Assembly: GCA_042090305.1 (NCBI GenBank)
Contig: JBELJQ010000010.1
Location: 1-52,323 of the forward strand
Length of the DNA: 52,323 nucleotides
Origin: TMED13 sp042090305
GTDB taxonomy: Bacteria > Pseudomonadota > Alphaproteobacteria > Methylaequorales > Methylaequoraceae
Direction of reading: 5' to 3'
The notes beneath the pieces were generated by a model. The model worked only from the letters and a program-made list of their open reading frames with translations, had not been told where the DNA came from and did not search any database. The translations under genes were made by a program, and so were the position numbers. Shown here one piece after another: positions 16,806 to 25,397 of this stretch; the first letter of the stretch is position 1, and each line of letters begins with the position of its first letter.

Positions 16806-18132
16806 ATTCGACTTTTTCTCCGACAGCACTTTCATCAATTTCATTTTCTCTCATTACAACTTTTCCATTAATGATTGTGAATATTGGCATACCTTTAACT
16901 TTAAACTTATCATAAGGCGTCCAATTAGATTTACTAGCAATCCAATTATTGGTAATTTCAAATTTTTTATTTAAATCGATAATAGTCAAATCTGCATCAT
17001 AACCAATTTTTATTAGACCTTTATTTTTAATTTTATAAATTTTACACGGATTAACTGAGGTTAATCTTACAACATCTTCTAACTTTAATTTTTGATCATT
17101 CACAAAGTTTAGTAGGATTGGGAGTAATGTTTGAACACCAGTCATTCCTGAAGGTGAGTGAGGGTATTCTTTATTTTTTTCTATAAGTGTGTGAGGTGCG
17201 TGGTCTGAGCCTATAACATCCACTATTTTATTATTAATCCCGTTCCACAGACCCTTTTTGTGCCTCGCATCTCTAATTGGTGGGTTCATTTGTGCCAAGG
17301 TCCCTAAAGCTTCATAACATTCAGGTGAATTAAAGAAAAGATGTTGCGGTGTGACTTCACAAGTACAAATATCTTTGTTTTTACCAATCATCTCTATTTC
17401 TTCATTAGTTGAAATATGAAGGATATGTAAATTGCTTTTTCCGACTTCTCTAGCAATCTTAAGTAATCTTTCTGTACTACTTATTGCTGATTCATCATCT
17501 CTCCAAATAGGATGGTCTTTGACAGTAATATTGGCTCCATCTAAAATTTTTTTTCTATCTCTAAGTCTATACTCGTCCTCACTATGAACTGCAAATCTTC
17601 TATTGATATTGGAAATAATTTTTTTTAGACTTTCATCATCTTCTACTAGTAGATCCCCCGTTGAGGAACCCATAAATATTTTTACCCCACAGCATCCATC
17701 TAAGTTTTCTAACTTACTTAAAACAGAAATATTTTCCTTTGCAGCACCAATAAAGAAACTATAATTACAAAAAGATTCTTTTTCGGCTATATCCAACTTA
17801 ATATTAAGTTCCTTTTCATTGATGGTAGCAGGATTAGTATTAGGCATCTCAAAGATTGTAGTCACCCCACCCAGTACAGCACCCTTTGTTCCATGATAGA
17901 TATCCTCCTTATGGGTCAAACCAGGCTCTCTGAAATGTACTTGAGAATCGATAATACCTGGTAAAACAATTAATCCGCGGGCATCTAATACATTTTCAGA
18001 TAATCCCTCATGAATAGATCCTAACTTTTCAATTTTCCTATTCTTTATTCCAATATCTAATAACTCAGTTTTATAATTAGGTAAAATTAATTTTCCATTT
18101 TTTATAACTAAATCAAATTTAGTATTTTCCAT
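16792..18132 (-). CDS. pyrC: Dihydroorotase
   Basis: Cyclises N-carbamoyl-aspartate to dihydroorotate in pyrimidine synthesis. An amidohydrolase of 446 residues with IDSQVHFREPGLTHKEDI near 60, FEMPNTNP near 95, a KIFMGSSTGD stretch near 150 (candidate carboxylated Lys), HSEDEY near 178, HILHIST near 235, and the catalytic DHAPHT near 301. The first metal-ligand position of the usual HxH motif reads Gln (QVH), a variant that I recall in one dihydroorotase subgroup. It lies one base after asnB at the end of the glycan operon. Hydantoinase or allantoinase function is less likely, given the overall motif match. Confidence 0.88.
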   Translation of the reverse strand: MENTKFDLVIKNGKLILPNYKTELLDIGIKNRKIEKLGSIHEGLSENVLDARGLIVLPGIIDSQVHFREPGLTHKEDIYHGTKGAVLGGVTTIFEMPNTNPATINEKELNIKLDIAEKESFCNYSFFIGAAKENISVLSKLENLDGCCGVKIFMGSSTGDLLVEDDESLKKIISNINRRFAVHSEDEYRLRDRKKILDGANITVKDHPIWRDDESAISSTERLLKIAREVGKSNLHILHISTNEEIEMIGKNKDICTCEVTPQHLFFNSPECYEALGTLAQMNPPIRDARHKKGLWNGINNKIVDVIGSDHAPHTLIEKNKEYPHSPSGMTGVQTLLPILLNFVNDQKLKLEDVVRLTSVNPCKIYKIKNKGLIKIGYDADLTIIDLNKKFEITNNWIASKSNWTPYDKFKVKGMPIFTIINGKVVMRENEIDESAVGEKVEFSLQ

Positions 18133-18133
18133 A

Positions 18134-19873
18134 TCAGCCGTTCACTTTCTTCATTACTTCAAAATAGTTTCCTCTATTTTTCAATCCCTCCACATGAATA
18201 AGATACCACGAACTGAAGAAAATAATATGCCAAATTGATTTTACTATTTTCTTGTTCTTTTTAATATTTTGACAAAGGTATGATAATTGTTCTCTTGAAA
18301 AGAAAGGGGATAAAAATTTTAATTTAAGTAAATATTTCTCTATTAGATTTATTTTTTTAGGTATCCACTCATAGATAGGCACGGTAAAACCTTGTTTGGG
18401 AGCAAAAGCATCATAGTTTATTATTTTATTAGATAATAGGTTTCTAATATAGTATTTACCAAAACCATTACGCACTTTGTCATTATCATTCATGTAAAAT
18501 AAACTATTAAATAAGTCTTTGTCTATGAATGGCGTTCTACCCTCCATTCCATATGTCATGAGACATCTATCTAATTTAACTAATAGATTATTGGGTAGCC
18601 AATTTTTATAATCAAATATTTGTGAACTCTGAATTTTAGTTAAATTGTCAAAATCAAAGTATTTTTGCTTTTCATAATGCTCAGGTTTGAAGTTACTATA
18701 ATTGATGAACAATTTATTAGAAGAAAATAATCCTTTATTTATTGTTTTTGAAAATAATATTCTTTTAGCTTTTTTGTATCTGCCGTATCCACCGAACAGC
18801 TCATCTCCACCTTCCCCAGTAATTGCAACTTTAAATTCTTTAGATGCTTCTTTTGCAAGTTTAAAAGTTGGTAAAATAGCATAGTCTGCTAATGGTTCAT
18901 CAATATTTTCTGCAGCAAAAAATATAGAATTCCAAAAATCATCTTCTGAAAAATTCTCAATATGTAATTTAATATTATTTTCTTTACAAATATTCTCTAA
19001 ATTAAGCGATTGTTTTTGTTTATTTTCAACAAAGTTAATTGTGTACGCTTTTGTATTTTTAATACCTAGAGCTTTTATACTATAGAGTAATAACATCGAA
19101 TCGATTCCACCTGAGAAAAACAAACAGTATGGAACATCACTTCTTAAATGACTTGAAACTGAATCTAATATTTTTGTTTTAATAAACTTTTCAGTACAAA
19201 TAATATTTTTTTTGGGAAGAAGTTTTTTAAATATACTTCTTATGATCTTTCCATTTTTTATTATCAATGATTCTCCTGGTCTTAATCTATTTATTCCTTT
19301 AAAAATTGTTCTATTTCCAGAACAATATTGAAACTTTAAATGTTCAATAACCTTTTTATCATCAATTTTTTTCTTTTCAGGAATGATCATCTTTAAGGCA
19401 TTGAGTTCAGAACTAAAAAAGAAGCCTTCCATCATCGTTGAAAAATAAATAGGTTTAATACCAAACTCATCCCTAGATATTATTAGCTGATCTAAATTCT
19501 TATCATAAAGCGCAAATGAATACATTCCTCTTAATTTTTCAAAACCTTTAACTCCTTCATTTTCATAAAGTGCTAAAATTGATTCAGAATCAGACTTAGT
19601 TGAAAATTTAAATTTTGTGAATTCTTTTCGAATTTCTAAATCATTATATATTTCACCATTTGCAATTAAAACATTATTTTTACTTTTAATAGGCTGAACC
19701 CCGTTTTGAAGATCTATTATTGATAGTCTTGTATGTATAAGTGATAAATTTTTATTCTCAAAAACACCATCATCATTAGGACCACGATGTTTTAGAAGCT
19801 TCTTAATTTTGCGAAATTTTTTTTGCAAAATTTTGTTTTCTTTACTTAATGAAATTCCAGCAATACCACACAT
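18134..19873 (-). CDS. asnB: Asparagine synthase (glutamine-hydrolysing)
   Basis: Forms asparagine, or amidates another carboxylate, using glutamine nitrogen and ATP. The start MCGIAGI gives the glutaminase nucleophile Cys2; RGPNDDGV and LIHTRLSIIDL are family segments. The synthetase domain carries the PP-loop SGGIDS near residue 255 and GEGGDELFGGYGRYKKA near 360. Length (579) is within family range but shorter than E. coli AsnB of similar architecture by little. It is embedded in a glycosyltransferase operon, one base from each neighbour. AsnB-like enzymes in such clusters sometimes amidate sugar acids, so cell-wide asparagine synthesis is not assured. Confidence 0.9.
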   Translation of the reverse strand: MCGIAGISLSKENKILQKKFRKIKKLLKHRGPNDDGVFENKNLSLIHTRLSIIDLQNGVQPIKSKNNVLIANGEIYNDLEIRKEFTKFKFSTKSDSESILALYENEGVKGFEKLRGMYSFALYDKNLDQLIISRDEFGIKPIYFSTMMEGFFFSSELNALKMIIPEKKKIDDKKVIEHLKFQYCSGNRTIFKGINRLRPGESLIIKNGKIIRSIFKKLLPKKNIICTEKFIKTKILDSVSSHLRSDVPYCLFFSGGIDSMLLLYSIKALGIKNTKAYTINFVENKQKQSLNLENICKENNIKLHIENFSEDDFWNSIFFAAENIDEPLADYAILPTFKLAKEASKEFKVAITGEGGDELFGGYGRYKKAKRILFSKTINKGLFSSNKLFINYSNFKPEHYEKQKYFDFDNLTKIQSSQIFDYKNWLPNNLLVKLDRCLMTYGMEGRTPFIDKDLFNSLFYMNDNDKVRNGFGKYYIRNLLSNKIINYDAFAPKQGFTVPIYEWIPKKINLIEKYLLKLKFLSPFFSREQLSYLCQNIKKNKKIVKSIWHIIFFSSWYLIHVEGLKNRGNYFEVMKKVNG

Positions 19874-19874
19874 T

Positions 19875-20912
19875 TTAACTTATTATTTTTTTAAAAAATG
19901 AAATATATTTCTCTATTATTACTTTTTCAGAGAACTGGCTTCTAAAATCTTCAAAAGCATTCTTAGTAATTATTTCTACAAGCTTTTTATTATTTACTAG
20001 TTTTTTTATTTTTTTTACTAAATCAAATACATCCTCATTTTCAAACTTCAAACCATTGACTCCTTCTTTTATAAGTATGCCAGGACCTCCTATATTAGAC
20101 GCTATAACGGGTATTTTGTGAGCCCAAGCATCAATAATAATATTTCCAAATGGCTCATGCCTTGAAGGACATACTAATAATGACGTTGAATTGAGATATT
20201 TTGAAATATTATCTGTCCAATTGTGGATTTCTACTCTTTTTGATAAATTGTACTGCTTTATAAGGTTCACATAGAAATTATTTAATGGCCCACTTCCCAC
20301 CAAAATTAAATTGAACTCAGGTAAAAAGGACAATGCTTTTATTAAAATATCAAAACCTTTATTTTCATGAAATCTTCCCATTGAGATTATTGTTTTGTTA
20401 TTTGATAAATTTATTTTTTTTTTAGTTTCTTTATAAGAGTTTACAAAATTTGGAATAACAGATATTTTTTTGCTTGGCCAACCTTTCTCTATCAAAAAGT
20501 TTTTTATATCTATAGTATTAGCTATTAAGTAGTCACAATTACTATAATTCTTTAAATTATAATATCCTCCTAATCTTCCAACTACAATTTCGTTATTAAA
20601 TCTTTCGGTTGGTAGGATTTTTGATGCCCTATTCATCCATGTTAATATTACGTTTGGTTCAAAATTTTTTATAATTTTCTCTATAGCTAAATGACAAAAC
20701 GGATTGAATTGATTAAATAGATAAAGTGATGAGATGTTTTTTATTATAGGTTTTAATAGTTGATATCTTTTCTTGTGATGTCTAATGACAACTTTTTGTG
20801 TGATACCATTCTTTTCAATTGCGCATACAAGTCTCTCAAAGAACCTTTCAGCTCCACCATTTTCCGAACCAGACATTATATTTAAAATTTTTAAACCAGT
20901 ATTTGTTTCCAT
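19875..20912 (-). CDS. Family 4 glycosyltransferase
   Basis: A retaining GT-B glycosyltransferase. I choose the ATG at 20912 (METNTGLKILNIMSG) since it puts LKILNIMSG at the expected N-terminus; an upstream ATG at 20933 would overlap the previous gene by 43 bases. The N-terminal half has SENGGAERFFERL; the donor-binding half has SMGRFHENKGFDILIKA near 180 and SRHEPFGNIIIDAW near 265. The family's EX7E motif is EX7D here, ending in Asp. Part of the chain GT9-GT2-GT4-GT4-asnB. It probably adds a hexose or uronic acid to a lipopolysaccharide core or capsule; donor unknown. Confidence 0.85.
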   Translation of the reverse strand: METNTGLKILNIMSGSENGGAERFFERLVCAIEKNGITQKVVIRHHKKRYQLLKPIIKNISSLYLFNQFNPFCHLAIEKIIKNFEPNVILTWMNRASKILPTERFNNEIVVGRLGGYYNLKNYSNCDYLIANTIDIKNFLIEKGWPSKKISVIPNFVNSYKETKKKINLSNNKTIISMGRFHENKGFDILIKALSFLPEFNLILVGSGPLNNFYVNLIKQYNLSKRVEIHNWTDNISKYLNSTSLLVCPSRHEPFGNIIIDAWAHKIPVIASNIGGPGILIKEGVNGLKFENEDVFDLVKKIKKLVNNKKLVEIITKNAFEDFRSQFSEKVIIEKYISFFKKIIS

Positions 20913-21928
20913 TTTTTTACTATATTTTTCCATTTAAAATAATTCTTTCTTTTTAAAGCCTCTTTATGCATTCTTAACCAGAGGGTATTATCATTTAGTA
21001 AACTAATTGTTTTCTCACAAAACTCCAACTCGTTTTGACAAACAAATCCAGTTTTATTGTTAATGACTCTTTCATTCATACATCCAAAATCCATTACAAC
21101 TGATGGAATTCCCAACGTTTGTGCCTCAGCAACAGCCATGCAGAAGGTTTCATGAGGACTTCCTTGATATAAAAAAACCCTTGATTGTTTGATTTTTTTA
21201 AAGAGTATATTTCTTTTAACAGGGTTTTTAACAATTACATTATAGTCCTCAAGTGATTCAGCTTTTTTTATGATTCTGTTAATTTCACTTTTATGTTTTT
21301 CTCCAAAAGAACCATAAGTATTTTTTCCTGCATAAGTTTCTAAAAATGATCCGTTTGACTGCTTAAAAATATTTTTTTTCCACATATTTAATAGCCAGTC
21401 TAAACCTCTCATTGGGTTTGAAGTAAATATGGCTTTATTTGAAAATCGAGATGAAACTTTTTTTTGTCTAAATAAACTTTCATCAACTCCGTATGGAATG
21501 ACAACTCTTTCCATAGATGGAGCCCAAAATGGATAAGTTTTACTATGGTACCTACTTGAAAAAACTATTTTAAACTGACGAAAAAATAATTTAGATAAAT
21601 ATCTATATTTTAGAAGATAATTTGCAGGATTATGAATCCAAAATATTCTATTTTTACAATCTTTTTTATAATTTAAAAACTTATCTCCTCTATTTACAAT
21701 AAAAACATCACATCTTTCTTTTTCTATGTTGTTGTCTAATTTTTTCCAATTTACACCATTTATCAAACCACTATTTTTGCAATTGTTATATACAATAACC
21801 TCAAATTTCTCTTTTGCTAAACTTTCAACTAAAGAAACAAAAGCGACCTCAGCACCTCCGAATGGTTTCTCTCTAATTAGCTTTGAGTCAAATGTAATAC
21901 CGTTATCAACTAATAAAATTTTAGTCAT
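20891..21928 (-). CDS. Family 4-like glycosyltransferase
   Basis: A GT-B-fold protein of 345 residues. The N-terminal part has FGGAEVAFVSLVESLAKE near 25 and a central sequence of a Rossmann-like unit. The donor domain has SPHETFCMAVAEAQTLGIPS near 260, an intact EX7E motif, and a following VVMDFGCMNERV. It starts with an ATGA-type overlap with the GT2 gene and ends within 22 to 43 bases overlap of the next gene, depending on that gene's start. Specificity cannot be inferred. Confidence 0.85.
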   Translation of the reverse strand: MTKILLVDNGITFDSKLIREKPFGGAEVAFVSLVESLAKEKFEVIVYNNCKNSGLINGVNWKKLDNNIEKERCDVFIVNRGDKFLNYKKDCKNRIFWIHNPANYLLKYRYLSKLFFRQFKIVFSSRYHSKTYPFWAPSMERVVIPYGVDESLFRQKKVSSRFSNKAIFTSNPMRGLDWLLNMWKKNIFKQSNGSFLETYAGKNTYGSFGEKHKSEINRIIKKAESLEDYNVIVKNPVKRNILFKKIKQSRVFLYQGSPHETFCMAVAEAQTLGIPSVVMDFGCMNERVINNKTGFVCQNELEFCEKTISLLNDNTLWLRMHKEALKRKNYFKWKNIVKKWKQILV

Positions 21929-22677
21929 TTTATTTTTTCTTTAAACTTTAAGTATGAAATCAACGGATATAGACCAGCTACTATTGCTATTAAGAACCCA
22001 AACTTACCCTCTTTAAAACCTTTTCTTAAAAAGAAGCATTTCCAAAATCTTGAAAATATTCTCCTAATATTTTTTGATAAGCTCTCATTTGAATTTTCGT
22101 GTTTTAAGTCTAATGCTCTAGCATTAGAATAACTATCTAACTTCTTTAATAAATCTGATATATCTGAACAGTAATAATGTGTTAATCGATTTTTTAGATT
22201 TTTTCCTCTTTTTCCTGACAAATTTATTTGAGGATGAACTCTTTGTCTACCCCAGACTTTGACTCCTCTTTTAAACAGTCCTGCATAAGCTGATTTACCA
22301 AAATAAGCACCCCATCCGTACTTAACAAGTTTATTTTTAATAAAATTATTTACCTCAATTTGATGCCAGTCATACTTACTTTCATTTATGACATTTAAAA
22401 TTTCTTCTTTCAGTTCATTAGAAACTCTTTCATCAGCATCAATTTCAAGTATCCAATCATTACTACATTTATTTATACCAAAATTTCTTCTATCGCCTTC
22501 TATTGGCCAATCACCTAAATAGTATTTTGTGGTAAATTTTTTTATAATATCTTTTGAACCATCAGTACAATTATCAAGGATAACAACTAGTTCATCAGCA
22601 AAACCTAAACTTTCTAAACAACTATTAATCTGATTTTCCTCGTTATGAATAACTACTAAAGCTGAAATCTTAACCAT
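21925..22677 (-). CDS. Family 2 glycosyltransferase, WaaE/KdtX-like
   Basis: A 250-residue GT2 with ALVVIHNEENQINSCLES at the N-terminus, LDNCTDGSKDI near 33 and EIDADERVSNELKEEI near 75. The late segment GWGAYFGKSAYAGLFKRGVK followed by RVHPQINLSG is typical of lipopolysaccharide-core beta-1,4-glucosyltransferases of the WaaE type, as I recall. A hydrophobic stretch near the C-terminus (FGFLIAIVAGLYPLISYL) could attach it to the inner membrane. It overlaps the GT9 gene by eight bases and the next GT4 by four. Confidence 0.85.
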   Translation of the reverse strand: MVKISALVVIHNEENQINSCLESLGFADELVVILDNCTDGSKDIIKKFTTKYYLGDWPIEGDRRNFGINKCSNDWILEIDADERVSNELKEEILNVINESKYDWHQIEVNNFIKNKLVKYGWGAYFGKSAYAGLFKRGVKVWGRQRVHPQINLSGKRGKNLKNRLTHYYCSDISDLLKKLDSYSNARALDLKHENSNESLSKNIRRIFSRFWKCFFLRKGFKEGKFGFLIAIVAGLYPLISYLKFKEKIK

Positions 22678-23599
22678 TTTTGAAAAACCCTAGGATTTTA
22701 TTTATTACGAAGTCTGTCTTTAGGTCATACATTAAACATTGATCATCTCTAAAATTAAAGTTCCCCTTTACCATTAATTCTTCTGGAGATTTTTTACCCG
22801 ATAAAGCCAATGTTTGATTTCCCCATGGGCGATATTTGATTTTGCTACTAGGACCAAACAAACCTACTGTTTGTGTTCCAGCCAATGCGGCAAGATGCAT
22901 TAATCCAGAATCATTCCCAATGAAAAGTTTACAATCTTTAAGTAACAAATAAATTTCCGCGAGTGAAAGCTTACCATACATATTTAATATATTACGATGT
23001 TTTATTTTATTTATCATACCTTTCTCACTAATTGGACCAATAAGTATAAAAAGAAAATTTTTGAAAGTTGCAGTCTTAGATAATTTATTAATCATATCCA
23101 AATAATTATCTTGTGGCCATATCTTTGCACTCCAATTTGCTGTTGGACATAAAGCAACTATTTTTTTTTTTCCAAACTTAGAAGCTATTTTATTGTTATT
23201 TAGTTTTAACTTAATTGAAGGATTAATAATTTTCCCTGTGATTTGTCTACTTATTTCTTCAACTTTATGAAGAGTTTCAGATTTGTTTTTTTTTAAAATT
23301 TTTTTATTAGCTCCTAAAAGAAAAAAACTAATGAGAGTTCCTCGTAAATCTACAATATGTATCCATTTTTTAAAAAAAACTTTTTTCCATAAAGTAAACC
23401 AGTGCAATGAATATTTTTTTTTTTTCAAAACTATCACTTCATCAATATATTCACAGTACTTAAATAAATCATTTGGAGTTTCACCGCATACTAAAGTCAA
23501 GTATGAATCGTTATATAGATTCTTATAATATTTGTTCAGGCCAGATGAAAGTATTGAGTCGCCCAACCTATTGGAGGAAATAATTAATATTCGTTTCAT
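22670..23599 (-). CDS. Family 9 glycosyltransferase (heptosyltransferase-like)
   Basis: A GT9 enzyme of 309 residues resembling the LPS heptosyltransferases WaaF/WaaC/WaaQ. It opens ILIISSNRLGDSILSSGLNK, as the family does (R-x-GD), and carries the nucleotide-sugar motif LFIGNDSGLMHLAALAGTQ followed by VGLFGPSSKIKYRPWG. It is the first gene of the minus-strand glycan operon and is divergent from ygfZ with about 37 bp between. ADP-heptose is the family donor, but another sugar is possible. Confidence 0.88.
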   Translation of the reverse strand: MKRILIISSNRLGDSILSSGLNKYYKNLYNDSYLTLVCGETPNDLFKYCEYIDEVIVLKKKKYSLHWFTLWKKVFFKKWIHIVDLRGTLISFFLLGANKKILKKNKSETLHKVEEISRQITGKIINPSIKLKLNNNKIASKFGKKKIVALCPTANWSAKIWPQDNYLDMINKLSKTATFKNFLFILIGPISEKGMINKIKHRNILNMYGKLSLAEIYLLLKDCKLFIGNDSGLMHLAALAGTQTVGLFGPSSKIKYRPWGNQTLALSGKKSPEELMVKGNFNFRDDQCLMYDLKTDFVINKILGFFKNG

Positions 23600-23636
23600 A
23601 AAGTTATGATATAATTTAAAATTAATAAATAATAAA

Positions 23637-24485
23637 ATGTTTGAAGATAATTATTTTTTTGAAGAATCCGAAAATTCCATAATCAAGATTAGTGGCTCTG
23701 ATAAATTCAAGTTTCTTCAGGGTATAATCTCAAATGATATATACCTTCTCAAAAATAATTCTTCGGTTTATTCTGCAATCCTTTCGCCCCAAGGTAAATT
23801 TATCTCAGATTTTATCATAAGCAAATATGATGATAATCTTTTAGTGGAAATTAACAATAAAAATCTTGAAGAAATTTTAAAGAAATTTTCACTTTTCAAA
23901 TTAAAATCTGACATTTCTATTCAAACTATTCAAAACGTTAAAATTATTCTTTCCAATGATAAGCTTTCAGGTTTGATAAAAAATAATTCAACATACTTTC
24001 AAGATCCAAGATTTAAAAATCTTTTCGTAAGAAATTACATATTTAAAAATAATATAGAGTTAAATACGAAAGATTTTGAATTACGCAAATTAAGTAGAGC
24101 AGAATTTGAATACATAAGGTTAAAAAATGGAGTCCCAGACTTTCAGGTTGACAAAATTTTTAATAAATCTTTTTTAATGGAGATGAGGTTTGATAAACTT
24201 AATGGGATTTCTTGGGATAAAGGATGTTATCTTGGACAAGAAATTACAGCTAGAATGCACTATAGAAAAAAAATTCCAAAACAAATTTATCAAATAAAAA
24301 TAAACTTTAATACCAAGGTTGAGGATACAATATTTTTGGATGGTTCAGATATAGGGATTATTACAAGCCATGATAAAAAAAATGGATTGGCGTATTTAAA
24401 AAAGCTAAAAGCTGATGATAAATTAAAAATATTTTACTCAGGTGATTCAACTCTAAAAGTTTTTGACCCATGGTGGAGTGAATAA
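23637..24485 (+). CDS. ygfZ: YgfZ/GcvT-domain folate-dependent Fe-S repair protein
   Basis: A tetrahydrofolate-binding protein of the GcvT fold needed for repair or synthesis of certain Fe-S enzymes, notably MiaB. The diagnostic motif KGCYLGQEITARMHYR (K-G-C-Y-x-G-Q-E) begins near residue 195, with Cys197 probably the key residue. The N-terminus contains ISGSDKFKFLQGIISNDI, the usual aminomethyltransferase-like start. Length 282 is normal for alphaproteobacteria. It stands alone between divergent and convergent neighbours, and its stop lies in a hairpin shared with meaB. Confidence 0.92.
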   Translation: MFEDNYFFEESENSIIKISGSDKFKFLQGIISNDIYLLKNNSSVYSAILSPQGKFISDFIISKYDDNLLVEINNKNLEEILKKFSLFKLKSDISIQTIQNVKIILSNDKLSGLIKNNSTYFQDPRFKNLFVRNYIFKNNIELNTKDFELRKLSRAEFEYIRLKNGVPDFQVDKIFNKSFLMEMRFDKLNGISWDKGCYLGQEITARMHYRKKIPKQIYQIKINFNTKVEDTIFLDGSDIGIITSHDKKNGLAYLKKLKADDKLKIFYSGDSTLKVFDPWWSE

Positions 24486-24498
24486 AATCATTTATTCA
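24479..24498. terminator. Hairpin holding the stop codons of ygfZ and meaB
   Basis: TGAATAAA (24479-24486) and TTTATTCA (24491-24498) are exact inverted repeats with a four-base loop ATCA. The ygfZ stop TAA and the meaB stop lie in this hairpin, exactly at the convergent junction. It lacks a clear U tract on either side and is A/U-rich, so a bidirectional terminator role is only inferred. Confidence 0.35.
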
Positions 24499-25387
24499 AA
24501 AATTCCCTTATTTTCTGGAGTTGTTTAAAAGGATTTTTTTTTAATTGCATTAGTTTATTTGATTTAACTTTACCGTTAATACCAAACTCATCTATTATAC
24601 TCCTTTCTATCCATTTGAGATCTTGTTCTTTTCTACTTCTAAAAATTATTTCTTTTTCTTTTAATAATTTCCATCTATTTACAGTGGAATTATAAAGATT
24701 ATCAAATCCAAAATTCTTATGTGAAGAAACTTTAATAATTTCAATATTTCCTTGATTTTTATTTTCAAAATAACTCTGGCTTGCTTTTAAATCTGCAAAA
24801 GTAATGTTTGATATACTTTCCATATCACTCTTAGTAACTAGAACGATATCAGGTATTTCAAATATTCCTGATTTCATAAATTGAATTGTATCTCCCCCTC
24901 CTGGCTGAACACATAAAACAACGGTATCTGTAATATCTTTAATAAATACCTCTGATTGCCCAACACCTACAGTCTCAACTAAAATATAATCAAATATAGA
25001 TCGCATTGCTATCATTGTTGGATAGGTTAATTCTGAGATACCTCCGAGGTAATTTTTAGAGGCCATTGATCTTACAAATATATCATTGTCACTCGGGTCA
25101 AGCGATAGTCTGGTCCTGTCTCCAAGTAGGGCACCACCTGTTTGTCTAGAAGATGGATCAACAGCAATAACTCCAACAGACTTATTATTCTTTCTTAAAT
25201 ACTGAATAAATTTATCAATCAAAGATGATTTTCCGACTCCTGGAGATCCAGTAATACCTATTACATGAGCATTTGGTTTTGAGTGCATTAAATCTAACTG
25301 TTTAATAACAATCTCAGAGGTTCTATTAACCTCTATCTGCTCTAAAAATTTTGAAAGTTCGATTTTTTTTTTTAATGTTAAACTCAT
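24488..25387 (-). CDS. meaB: Methylmalonyl-CoA mutase-associated GTPase MeaB
   Basis: A G3E P-loop GTPase that protects and loads the B12 cofactor of methylmalonyl-CoA mutase or related mutases. Seen: IGITGSPGVGKSSLIDKF (Walker A, near residue 45), VIAVDPSSRQTGGALLGDRTR near 75, the Asp/Glu in VETVGVGQSE near 142, and VLVTKSD near 180 as the guanine motif. It is 299 residues, normal. The mutase is not in the window. It follows glyS by ten bases, an unusual partner, which may only reflect compaction. The older ArgK annotation is superseded. Confidence 0.93.
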   Translation of the reverse strand: MSLTLKKKIELSKFLEQIEVNRTSEIVIKQLDLMHSKPNAHVIGITGSPGVGKSSLIDKFIQYLRKNNKSVGVIAVDPSSRQTGGALLGDRTRLSLDPSDNDIFVRSMASKNYLGGISELTYPTMIAMRSIFDYILVETVGVGQSEVFIKDITDTVVLCVQPGGGDTIQFMKSGIFEIPDIVLVTKSDMESISNITFADLKASQSYFENKNQGNIEIIKVSSHKNFGFDNLYNSTVNRWKLLKEKEIIFRSRKEQDLKWIERSIIDEFGINGKVKSNKLMQLKKNPFKQLQKIREFLNK

Positions 25388-25397
25388 ATAATAATTT

